A model generated the notes under the pieces. The model had not been told where the DNA came from, made no database searches, and was given only the letters and a program-made list of their open reading frames with translations. A stretch of 8,537 bases of DNA from NCBI GenBank assembly GCA_039714495.1, contig JBDLJD010000167.1, forward strand, positions 1 through 8,537, in the 5' to 3' direction. How positions within the stretch are numbered: the stretch's first letter is position 1; each line of letters begins with the position of its first letter. The stretch is from JAJDNW01 sp039714495. Lineage in GTDB: Bacteria; Desulfobacterota; Desulfobacteria; Desulfobacterales; B30-G6. Position numbers and translations under genes: made by a program. This document shows positions 1 through 6,521 of this stretch, one piece after another.

Positions 1-1343
1 AAGAGGTCGGAGTTGTTTTCCACAGCCGGGCTGCTGTGGATATTTTCCGGCAGCATGGGGTCAGAACAGACGGCAACTACGTGTATATTAAACCGGAAGA
101 GCTTCGAAAAGCCCTGGACAGTTCACCATCGGAATTTGTTTTGCATGCCCGCAACCCGGATAAAAACATCACTCTGGGGTCCGGAGAGGTTGCCTTTGCA
201 CCCGGCTACGGCGCCCCCCATATCATGACGCCGACCGGGGAAAAAATAAACGCTACCCTGGAAGATTATCAAAAATTTTGCCGGCTGATCCACACCTCCG
301 AAGTGGTCAATGTTTCGGGTTTTTTGATTGTCGATCCTGAAGGAAGGCCCCGGGACACCTACCACAGGGATATGCTTTACAGCACCATGACGCTCTGTGA
401 CCAGCCATTGATGGGAAGCCCTCTTTCAATGTCTGCCATGCAGGATGCCATCTGTATGGCCCGCATTCTCTTCGGACAAGCGCCTGATGATGACCGTCCC
501 ATGCAAACAGTGATGATTTCCAATATCAACGGCCTGGCCCCCCTTCAGTTTTCAGAGGAGATGTCCAATGCCATGATCGTCTCCGCCCTCAATCATCAGG
601 CGGTTATCATTGCCGGCGCCGGCATCATGGGCGCCACGTCTCCCCTTGTGCCGGCCGGCCACATTGCTGTTCAGACGGCCTCCTTTCTGGCGGGGCTGGT
701 TCTGACCCAGCTGGTACAATCCGGAACGCCCGTGGTCTACGGCGGCGGTGGGTCCCAGCTGGATATGCAGAGTGGCAGTTACTACAATGGTTCTCCGGAA
801 ACCCTGGCAGCCATCCACTCCACCAGTGCCATGGCAAAATTTTACAGCCTTCCCGGCCGTTCCGGCGGTGGGTTGAACGATGCTCACGGCTTGGACTTTC
901 AGGCGGGTGCCCAGTCAGCCATGGCGCTCATGAGCACCCTGCAGGCCGGTATTGATTTTATCCTGCATGCCTGTGGCATCTTGGCGTCCTTCATGTCCAT
1001 GAGTTACGAAAAATTCATTGTTGATGAGGAGTTGATTCTGGGGATTCAGAAGATGACTGTGCCCATTGCCGTCAATGATGAAACCATCGATATGGAAACG
1101 ATCCGGGAGGTAGGCCCTTGTGGTGAATATCTGACCCACCGGCGTACCCTGGAACTTTGTCGCAGCGCCTTCATGCCCACGCGAGTCATGAACCGCCTGG
1201 CCTTCGATTCTTGGCAGACTCAGGGTGCCCCGGACATTTACACCCGGGTCGGTAAAGTACTGGAGGAACGGTTTGAAGCCTACCGCCAACCCGATCTGGA
1301 GCCTTCCATAGAGAAGGATCTAAAGAATTATTGTTCAAAATAG
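1..1343 (+). CDS. MttB-superfamily corrinoid methyltransferase (5' end cut off by window)
   Basis: Members of this family (COG5598) move a methyl group from trimethylamine, glycine betaine or a related quaternary amine to the cobalt of a small corrinoid protein in the cytoplasm. The frame is open from base 3 (EVGVVFHSRAAVDIF), so the gene continues to the left; the GTG at 36 is internal. About 446 residues are visible and, from the usual family length of near 490, some 45 are missing. Family signatures, counted from the GTG at 36, are HARNPDKNITLG (37-48), YGAPHIMTPTG (58-68), IAGAGIMGATSPLVPAG (192-208), SGGGLNDAHGLDFQAG (276-291) and GEYLTHRRTLE (363-373). No in-frame UAG interrupts the barrel, so this is a non-pyrrolysine member, like the glycine betaine demethylase MtgB, and its substrate cannot be read from sequence. 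The stop is TAG (1341-1343); reading through it would add only eight residues. A corrinoid partner gene is not in the window. Family confident, substrate unknown. Confidence 0.93.
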   Translation, partial: EVGVVFHSRAAVDIFRQHGVRTDGNYVYIKPEELRKALDSSPSEFVLHARNPDKNITLGSGEVAFAPGYGAPHIMTPTGEKINATLEDYQKFCRLIHTSEVVNVSGFLIVDPEGRPRDTYHRDMLYSTMTLCDQPLMGSPLSMSAMQDAICMARILFGQAPDDDRPMQTVMISNINGLAPLQFSEEMSNAMIVSALNHQAVIIAGAGIMGATSPLVPAGHIAVQTASFLAGLVLTQLVQSGTPVVYGGGGSQLDMQSGSYYNGSPETLAAIHSTSAMAKFYSLPGRSGGGLNDAHGLDFQAGAQSAMALMSTLQAGIDFILHACGILASFMSMSYEKFIVDEELILGIQKMTVPIAVNDETIDMETIREVGPCGEYLTHRRTLELCRSAFMPTRVMNRLAFDSWQTQGAPDIYTRVGKVLEERFEAYRQPDLEPSIEKDLKNYCSK

Positions 1344-1369
1344 AACGTCTGCCAGAGTTTATTTTAAGC

Positions 1370-2893
1370 TTACCAGATAAACTCAAATCGCATCTGGAAA
1401 ATATGGGCAGTTCCGTCATCTATGGGTGGCGTCGTACCACGATCTTGGACACGGGCATGGATGTAATTGAACAAAAAGCGGGCATTGCGGTTATGAATCC
1501 AGTTCAGACCTGTGGTAATATTGCTTTCCCTGCCGCCTTTTACATTGCCGTCATTCAGGTCCACGTAAGAGTGCCGCAGGGCCAGTTCCCAGGCACCCCA
1601 GTGGCCGTCTAAGGGCTTGAAGACGGGCTGGGGTTCAACGCCTGTAAAAATTCCCAGGGCCTGGTTGTATCTTCGGCTTTCACCAGTAAGAAAGTAACTT
1701 AAAAACGAGTAGTACCCCCAGAAATGCGGGTCATCGGCCTCGTTTGCATCCAAAATCAGATAGTAGCCTTGTGTCTGAAAGGACCAGGGCCCTGAAACCA
1801 GGGCCAGTTCGGCTGTGGCCAGGTTCTGGCTTGCCCCTAGAATCGGCCCGGTGTCTACCAGCCTTTCATCGGTCAGCCGGGATTCCGGTCGGGTTCTGAA
1901 CTCCATGGCAGAACTGGTATGGTTCTCATCGCGCACCCCATGGCTGTATCCCAGGCCAAGGTGCAGCAGTTTCTTCCCGCCTTCTTTATACCGGGGAAGG
2001 CCGAACACCCGCAGCGTCGTGTCAAACCCGTTGGCTTCGCTTATCTGGTTTTGGGCCTCGCCGAAGTCTGAAAAGGAACCGGTATTCAAGAATAATCCCA
2101 GGCCAAAATTCACTGGTTTACTGTTGTCCTGACTGTCATAGCGGATGCCAATATTGCGGCCGCTGCCGAACGCGACGTCAGGCAAAGACCTCTCCATGAA
2201 GGTGAGACGCGTGATGCTGGTGAGGTACTCCATTGAAAACGGTTCTTTCAGGTTTCCGATTTTTATGTTTTTCAAATAGGGGTGCTTAATATAGCGAATC
2301 CAGATGTCCTGTATGTCTCTCACATTGGCAAAGTCAACACCGATTCTAAAGTCAACCGTGTCATAAAAATTGCCGTAGGTGGAGATATTCAGTTTGCGAA
2401 AAAGCACATTGCGGCCGGCAAGATCGGGAAAGGCGTCTTCCAGTGCCTCGTCGGCATCTATGTACCCAGCATCGGCTATGACCTGGCCGTTGATCAGAAA
2501 ATAAATGCTTGCTTTGCGATTTTCAATGGTGAGATAGCCGTCTTCCCAGTATAGGCGCCAGCCCGTGACCGGCCCCCTTATCCCCTTTTCGTCTTTTTCA
2601 GAGGATGCCATTAAAAAGGAATTTCCATAAAAAGATTCCAGGCTGGTTGTTTTCAGGGAATCGGCAAGCGCATCATTGCCTGTGATGGGTGACAGCAGAC
2701 AAATGGATGCTGCTATCATCAGGGTCAGCATTGTTGAGCAAGCTGCTATTTTCAGTGGGGTCGCTATCACTTTCAGACCAAGTATACCCCATGGTTGCAT
2801 AAACAACATGGTGAATAATAGATAATGAGTTGTATTTATAGCCAATATAATTTTCATGAACAATAACAAAATTGTTTCGGTTGTGCACCCCAT
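1370..2893 (-). CDS. Phosphate-selective porin O/P family outer-membrane protein
   Basis: Predicted 16-stranded outer-membrane beta-barrel of the OprO/OprP (Porin_O_P, COG3746) type; characterised members form anion channels, classically for phosphate or polyphosphate. Family hallmarks in the maximal ORF are LKNIKIGNLKEPFSMEYLTS, then FMERSLPDVAFGSGRNIGIR, and near the C-terminus DGHWGAWELALRHSYVDLND followed by NITTGLNWIHNRNARFLFNY. The protein ends in FEFIW; a terminal aromatic residue is the usual BAM recognition signal. A hydrophobic stretch around residues 49-67 followed by NDALA|DS looks like a signal peptide, so the start given here (longest ORF) is probably too far upstream. Better candidates are ATG 2809, GTG 2770 or ATG 2731. 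None has a clear Shine-Dalgarno sequence, and the region before 2731 reads more like noncoding AT-rich DNA. It converges with the methyltransferase gene across 26 bp with no obvious terminator between them. Substrate is unproven; in this setting organic anions are also possible. Confidence 0.9.
   Translation of the reverse strand: MGCTTETILLLFMKIILAINTTHYLLFTMLFMQPWGILGLKVIATPLKIAACSTMLTLMIAASICLLSPITGNDALADSLKTTSLESFYGNSFLMASSEKDEKGIRGPVTGWRLYWEDGYLTIENRKASIYFLINGQVIADAGYIDADEALEDAFPDLAGRNVLFRKLNISTYGNFYDTVDFRIGVDFANVRDIQDIWIRYIKHPYLKNIKIGNLKEPFSMEYLTSITRLTFMERSLPDVAFGSGRNIGIRYDSQDNSKPVNFGLGLFLNTGSFSDFGEAQNQISEANGFDTTLRVFGLPRYKEGGKKLLHLGLGYSHGVRDENHTSSAMEFRTRPESRLTDERLVDTGPILGASQNLATAELALVSGPWSFQTQGYYLILDANEADDPHFWGYYSFLSYFLTGESRRYNQALGIFTGVEPQPVFKPLDGHWGAWELALRHSYVDLNDGNVKGGRESNITTGLNWIHNRNARFLFNYIHARVQDRGTTPPIDDGTAHIFQMRFEFIW
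2835..2863 (-). promoter_or_regulatory. Possible sigma70-type promoter for the porin gene
   Basis: Read on the minus strand, TTGTTC (2863-2858) and TATAAA (2840-2835) are separated by exactly 17 bp. The -10 matches the consensus at 5 of 6 positions, the -35 at only 3 of 6. Transcription would begin near 2828, which would exclude the longest-ORF start at 2893 and favour ATG 2809 or a later start. The region is AT-rich, so a chance match is quite possible. Confidence 0.3.
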
Positions 2894-2944
2894 TTGTTGC
2901 AGGTGTTAGCAAAACAGACGCGACCCACTTTTTCATGGCGTCAA

Positions 2945-3041
2945 ATTAAACTGGGATTAATACGCTAACAATATTCCATGAAACACAGTAATAAGGGAAT
3001 TTCAAAGCTTTTCCATTAACGTATTAAATTGCCAGTTTAAT
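2945..3041. repeat. Imperfect inverted repeat with 24/26-nt arms
   Basis: The left arm (2945-2968) holds ATTAAACTGG then TTAATACGCTAA. The reverse complement of the right arm (3016-3041) holds ATTAAACTGG then TTAATACGTTAA. The first block matches 10 of 10 and the second 11 of 12, with a 1-2 nt indel between the blocks. A 47-nt spacer separates the arms. It could be a double operator, a cruciform, or a decayed miniature element; no flanking target duplication is apparent to me. Confidence 0.6.
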
Positions 3042-3094
3042 ATCAAACCCAGGTTTACCTCACGTTCGCTTTCTGATAAACATACCAGGAATAC

Positions 3095-3118
3095 ACCCTA
3101 ACGATGCAACATTAGGGT
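3095..3118. promoter_or_regulatory. Stem-loop in the MetE-like gene leader region
   Basis: ACCCTAA (3095-3101) and TTAGGGT (3112-3118) form a perfect 7-bp stem with a 10-nt loop. No T tract follows, so it is not an intrinsic terminator. It is either a dyad for a DNA-binding regulator or part of a folded leader. The loop contains TGCAAC, complementary to GTTGCA about 60 nt downstream, which would allow a long-range pairing; this is weak. Confidence 0.4.
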
Positions 3119-3191
3119 AAATAGGCAACGCCCTTTAAATTGATGGCGATATCCACAAGATGTACCGTTGCAATGAACGAATTTTAATCCC

Positions 3192-3217
3192 GTTGTGCCG
3201 CTCAGCGGCGTAACAAC
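3192..3217 (+). promoter_or_regulatory. Hairpin immediately upstream of the MetE-like ribosome binding site
   Basis: GTTGT (3192-3196) and GCCGC (3197-3201) pair with GCGGC (3205-3209) and ACAAC (3213-3217). The loop is TCA and a 3-nt bulge (GTA) lies on the right side, giving a 10-bp stem. It ends 3 nt before the AGGGAG Shine-Dalgarno at 3221-3226 and could modulate ribosome access. Confidence 0.45.
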
Positions 3218-3232
3218 TGCAGGGAGATTAGC

Positions 3233-4309
3233 ATGACCTATTTTGATGCCGCTTGCCGGCCGACCCTTATAGGGAGCCTTCCTTTCATGGATGGCGGCAA
3301 GGCGCTGGACCTGGTGATGAACTACACCCCCCACATTCCACACTGGGTCCAGATGCCGGGAGCTGCAAGCGAGGGAATGATACAACAGTTTGCATTGGGA
3401 TTGCCGGGGCTTTCCGCAAAGGACGGCACCCTTTTTGTGGACAACGAAGGATCTCAATTCGATGCGGCTATGGTTGATTTTTATGAGGCTTATCTGGCGG
3501 TAACCGATGGCAGCCTTGATTTTGGGGAATCGCCGTTTGTCCTCACGCCCGAGCATGCCGAGGGGTTCTTTGCTTTTCTCGGCCGGATCGAACAGATGGA
3601 GGAGGCGCCCATAGCGGTGAAAGGGCAGATTACCGGTCCGATTACGTTCGGCACAGGACTGAAGGACCAAAACGGTCGGTCCATTTTATTTGACGAACAG
3701 CTGAGGGACGCTGCCGTCAAAACCATTGCCATGAAAGCCAGATGGCAGGTTCGACAAATGGCGATTTTCGGTGTACCGGTGGTGATATTTTTGGACGAAC
3801 CCGCCCTGGCCGGATTCGGATCCTCCGAACTTATCGGCCTGTCAAAGGAATTTGTCGGCGCCTGCCTGGATGAAGTATTCGAGGCCGTGCATTCCGAAGG
3901 GGGCGTGGCCGGCATCCACGTCTGCGCCAACACGGACTGGTCCATGGTCTTGGAATCACAGGCAGACATCGTCAATTTCGATGCCTATGGCTACTTTGAC
4001 CGGTTTATCCTATACGAAAGCCACATTGTCGATTTTTTCCGATCAGATAGGGTGCTGGCCTGGGGGCTGGTGCCTACCCTGAATCCGGAAGACATTGTCC
4101 GGGAAAATGCCGAATCCCTGGCCAAGCGCTTTTTTGACCAGGTGGACCGGGTAGCGGCCCTGGGGATCGAAACAGCCGCAGTTCTGTCCCAGTCGTTGAT
4201 TACGCCAAGCTGCGGCGCCGGGTCGCTGACGCTTGATTTTGCTGAAAAGGTGCTTACAATGACCCAGGCTGTTTCAGAACTAATTAGAAAAGAGGTTGAT
4301 TTATGGTAG
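3233..4309 (+). CDS. MetE-core-like zinc methyltransferase (UROD/MetE superfamily)
   Basis: A single cytoplasmic barrel of 358 residues resembling only the C-terminal catalytic half of cobalamin-independent methionine synthase (E. coli MetE is 753 residues). Visible motifs are TLIGSLP (11-17), GQITGPITFG (131-140), FLDEPAL (186-192), GIHVCANTDW (227-236) and LITPSCGAG (322-330). His229, Cys231 and Cys327 match the MetE zinc ligands His641, Cys643 and Cys726. Where MetE has the fourth ligand Glu665, this protein appears to have Asp250 (ADIVNFDAYG). Such zinc sites activate a thiol (homocysteine or coenzyme M) for methylation. Lacking the N-terminal half, the protein probably does not take methyl from polyglutamyl folate; a methyl-corrinoid donor, as proposed for other core MetE proteins, is plausible. 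Start: AGGGAG lies 6 nt before the ATG. It overlaps the next gene by 7 bp and ends in TAG. Fold and zinc site are likely; the reaction is uncertain. Confidence 0.88.
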   Translation: MTYFDAACRPTLIGSLPFMDGGKALDLVMNYTPHIPHWVQMPGAASEGMIQQFALGLPGLSAKDGTLFVDNEGSQFDAAMVDFYEAYLAVTDGSLDFGESPFVLTPEHAEGFFAFLGRIEQMEEAPIAVKGQITGPITFGTGLKDQNGRSILFDEQLRDAAVKTIAMKARWQVRQMAIFGVPVVIFLDEPALAGFGSSELIGLSKEFVGACLDEVFEAVHSEGGVAGIHVCANTDWSMVLESQADIVNFDAYGYFDRFILYESHIVDFFRSDRVLAWGLVPTLNPEDIVRENAESLAKRFFDQVDRVAALGIETAAVLSQSLITPSCGAGSLTLDFAEKVLTMTQAVSELIRKEVDLW

Positions 4310-5157
4310 CGATTGAAAATGGAAGTTCTTTTACCGGGGCGACCCGATATGTACTGGATGAAGAGTTGGCGGGCATCGTCAACATTTCGATAGCGCTCGA
4401 AATGCCCCTGCTTCTCAAAGGAGAGCCCGGCACCGGGAAAACCATGCTGGCCCACGCCATTGCCGAGAGCCTCAACATGCCGCTTATCGTTCTGAACGTG
4501 AAGTCGAGCATGAAGCTCGTGGATGCCCTTTATCAATACGATACCCTGACGAGGCTCAACGACAGCCGCTTCAGTGATTCCGGACGGGATGTCAGCAATA
4601 TAGAAGAGTACATCAAAATGGGCAAAATCGGCCAGGCATTTACCTCGGACAAAAGGACCGTGCTGCTTATCGATGAAATTGACAAGGCAGATACGGATTT
4701 TCAGGATGATATGCTGGATGTGCTCGACCAGATGGAGTTTGACATCATAGAGATAGACAAGACCTTGGCAGCTAAAAATCGGCCGGTTATCATTATTACC
4801 TCCAATGCCAAAAAAGATTTGTCAGATCCGTTCCTGGGGCGCTGTAATTTTCACCACATCGCCTTTCCAGACCCCAAGATGATGCGTAAAATTATCAGGG
4901 TCCATTTTCCGGACCTGGATACGGACCTCATGGAAAACGCCATTGAAACCTTTTACAGCCTTCGGGAGATAGACGCCATTGAAAAAAGGCCGGCAACGCG
5001 CGAGCTGATCAACTGGATCAGGGCGCTTGATGCCGATCCGGACTTCAAACCCAAGAAGCCGGCCAAAGGCGACATACCCTTTCTGGGTGTGCTTTTCAAA
5101 AAGAGCCAGGACTATGCCCGGGCATTGCAGCGCACCGAACGCAGAAGGCTTTTTTAA
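4303..5157 (+). CDS. MoxR-type AAA+ ATPase
   Basis: A 284-residue AAA+ ATPase of the MoxR group, which work with VWA-domain partners as chaperones in maturation of metalloenzymes and other complexes. It shows Walker A GEPGTGKT (40-47), Walker B VLLIDEID (120-127, Asp124/Glu125), sensor 1 TSN (166-168), a candidate arginine finger in DPFLGRC (Arg180) and a sensor 2 region RPATRE (229-234). All ATPase residues look intact. The start ATG lies inside the stop of the preceding gene (ATGGTAG), with AGAGG 7 nt upstream. This is a classic sign of translational coupling with the MetE-like gene. The VWA gene follows after 124 bp. The pairing suggests that ATPase and VWA protein together act on a neighbouring enzyme, perhaps the methyltransferase; that client is an inference. 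Confidence 0.92.
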   Translation: MVAIENGSSFTGATRYVLDEELAGIVNISIALEMPLLLKGEPGTGKTMLAHAIAESLNMPLIVLNVKSSMKLVDALYQYDTLTRLNDSRFSDSGRDVSNIEEYIKMGKIGQAFTSDKRTVLLIDEIDKADTDFQDDMLDVLDQMEFDIIEIDKTLAAKNRPVIIITSNAKKDLSDPFLGRCNFHHIAFPDPKMMRKIIRVHFPDLDTDLMENAIETFYSLREIDAIEKRPATRELINWIRALDADPDFKPKKPAKGDIPFLGVLFKKSQDYARALQRTERRRLF

Positions 5158-5281
5158 TCAGAAAAGCAAAAATTGGCATGAGGATTCTGCTGGCAATGAA
5201 ATAATTCTGTCAGGTTGAAACTGATGGGTGGTAATTAATAGCGGCGAAGCCGCGTAGAATAATAGCGCGAAGCGATATTAT
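5158..5281 (+). promoter_or_regulatory. Intergenic leader with two tandem GAA-loop hairpins
   Basis: The first hairpin is GCGGC (5241-5245), loop GAA, GCCGC (5249-5253). The second is ATAATA (5259-5264), a G/A mismatch, CGC, loop GAA, GCG, TATTAT (5276-5281). Both come from a tandem repeat TAATAGCG(G)CGAAGC beginning at 5236 and 5260. The second stem ends on the base before the VWA gene's ATG, and no Shine-Dalgarno sequence is visible. This suggests that initiation there is structure-dependent or coupled to upstream translation. I see no convincing promoter here. Confidence 0.5.
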
Positions 5282-6472
5282 ATGTTTATCGAGTTTTTCT
5301 ACAAATTGAAGGAAACCGGCGTACCGGTTAGCCCCACCTCCTTTCTCACTCTTCATCGGGCGCTGGACAAGGGGCTCATCGCTTCCCTGGATGATTTTTA
5401 CACGTCCGCACGTTCCATCCTGGTAAAGAGCGAGCGCTATTTTGACCTTTTCGATCAGGTTTTTGCCCACCATTTCAAGGGTGCGGAAATGCCGGATTAC
5501 GAAGGGTACGAGCTCGATGAAATGGCCAGGGCCATGCTCGAGGAGTGGCTCAAAGACCCCAAGACCATGGCCGATGCCCTGGACATGGACGAGGAACAAC
5601 TCAAGAAATTGTCCCCCGAGGAGTTGATCGAATATTTCAAGGAACGGCTCAAGGAGCAGACCGAGGAACACCACGGGGGAAGCAAGTGGATCGGTACGGG
5701 CGGCACCAGCCCGGTGGGCCATTCCGGCGTTCACCCCGGTGGGATGCGTGTCGGCGGCGTGTCCCGCAACAAGTCTGCGGTCAAGGTTGCCATGGACCGG
5801 CGCTACAAGGACTATTCATTGAGCGGGCCTTTGACCCAGGCCATGATGGGTGAAGCGCTGAAGCGGCTGCGTAATATGATTCCTTCGGGCCCCAAGGACC
5901 GGGTCAATGTGGATGAGACCATTTACCAGACCATGCGCAACGGCGGGGAAATCGAGATCATTTTCGATCGGGATCTGAAAGACAGGCTCAAGGTTGTCAT
6001 TGCCATCGACAACGGCGGCTGGTCCATGGACCCTTATGTGCAGGTGGTGCAGACCCTGTTTGACTATGCCCGGGCCCAGTTCAAGGAGATAAAGACATTT
6101 TTCTTCCACAACACCATCTACAGCACGCTCTGGAAAGACGCGGCCCGCTACAAACAACCCGTCAAGATGGACGAATTCCTGCGCTACGATCCCGAAACGC
6201 GGTTCATTGTCGTGGGAGACGCCAGCATGGCGCCTTATGAATTGATGGCCGCAGACGGCTCCATCCACCTGGAAGAGCGCAGCGGCAAAAGAAGCATCGA
6301 CTGCCTGCAGATGCTGGCGGACACATTTACCCACAGTGTCTGGCTGAACCCGATCCAGACCAATATGTGGGCCTACACCCAGACCATCAATACCATCAGC
6401 AATGTTTTCCCCATGTTCGAGCTTTCCATCGACGGCCTGGAGAAGGCCATCTCCCATCTCATGGCCAAATAA
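5282..6472 (+). CDS. CoxE-like VWA-domain protein, partner of the MoxR ATPase
   Basis: A 396-residue soluble protein of the CoxE/COG3825-like type with a C-terminal von Willebrand factor A domain; such proteins act with MoxR ATPases. The N-terminal helical part (1-130) ends in an acidic stretch (about 100-130). A glycine-rich linker follows (131-159: GGSKWIGTGG, GGMRVGG) and then the VWA domain from about 220. The metal-site motif is degenerate: AIDNGGWSMD (241-250), that is D-x-G-G-x-S in place of the canonical D-x-S-x-S. FFFHNTIY (273-280) and FIVVGDASMAP (308-318) give the next strands, with Asp313 a likely metal-site residue. No signal peptide or membrane segment is visible. ATG 5282 is the first start after an in-frame TAG at 5255-5257, but it lacks a ribosome binding site and directly follows a hairpin. 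It is the third gene of the MetE-like/MoxR cluster and stops with TAA. No terminator follows it. Confidence 0.87.
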   Translation: MFIEFFYKLKETGVPVSPTSFLTLHRALDKGLIASLDDFYTSARSILVKSERYFDLFDQVFAHHFKGAEMPDYEGYELDEMARAMLEEWLKDPKTMADALDMDEEQLKKLSPEELIEYFKERLKEQTEEHHGGSKWIGTGGTSPVGHSGVHPGGMRVGGVSRNKSAVKVAMDRRYKDYSLSGPLTQAMMGEALKRLRNMIPSGPKDRVNVDETIYQTMRNGGEIEIIFDRDLKDRLKVVIAIDNGGWSMDPYVQVVQTLFDYARAQFKEIKTFFFHNTIYSTLWKDAARYKQPVKMDEFLRYDPETRFIVVGDASMAPYELMAADGSIHLEERSGKRSIDCLQMLADTFTHSVWLNPIQTNMWAYTQTINTISNVFPMFELSIDGLEKAISHLMAK

Positions 6473-6487
6473 ATTTGCCGGGTATAT

Positions 6488-6505
6488 AAAGTACCTGTCC
6501 CCTTT
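6488..6505 (-). repeat. Possible dispersed-repeat motif (GGGGACAGGTAC type)
   Basis: On the minus strand this reads AAAGGGGACAGGTACTTT. From memory, near-identical GGGGACAGGTAC or GGGGTCAGG strings are common in bacterial genomes beside IS200/RAYT-type transposase genes and dispersed palindromes. No transposase gene lies nearby, and I cannot confirm copy number from one window. Confidence 0.25.
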
Positions 6506-6521
6506 CTTGATTTTATGGCAC

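Larger units (their letters stand above)
2894..3232. other. Gene-free divergent intergenic region rich in inverted repeats
   Basis: This 339-bp stretch lies between the porin start and the MetE-like gene and must hold the control regions of both. I see no convincing gene in it. A 14-codon ORF at 3143-3187 has no ribosome binding site. It contains a long imperfect inverted repeat (2945-3041), a 7-bp stem-loop (3095-3118) and a bulged hairpin directly in front of the MetE-like ribosome binding site (3192-3217), each listed separately. I could not recognise a SAM, SAH or cobalamin riboswitch in it. Confidence 0.6.

Noticed and set aside
552..1289. Minus-strand ORFs of 111 and 124 codons opposite the MttB gene
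   Set aside because: They are antisense shadows of a well-supported gene and have no recognisable domains.
1344..1369. Bidirectional terminator between the convergent methyltransferase and porin genes
   Set aside because: No stem of useful length with a T tract could be found in these 26 bp or just around them.
2894..3232. SAM or cobalamin riboswitch upstream of the MetE-like gene
   Set aside because: None of the conserved core strings of these riboswitches was seen; only generic stems are present.
3098..3670. Minus-strand 190-codon ORF
   Set aside because: It lies antisense to the MetE-like gene, which has clear family motifs and a good ribosome binding site.
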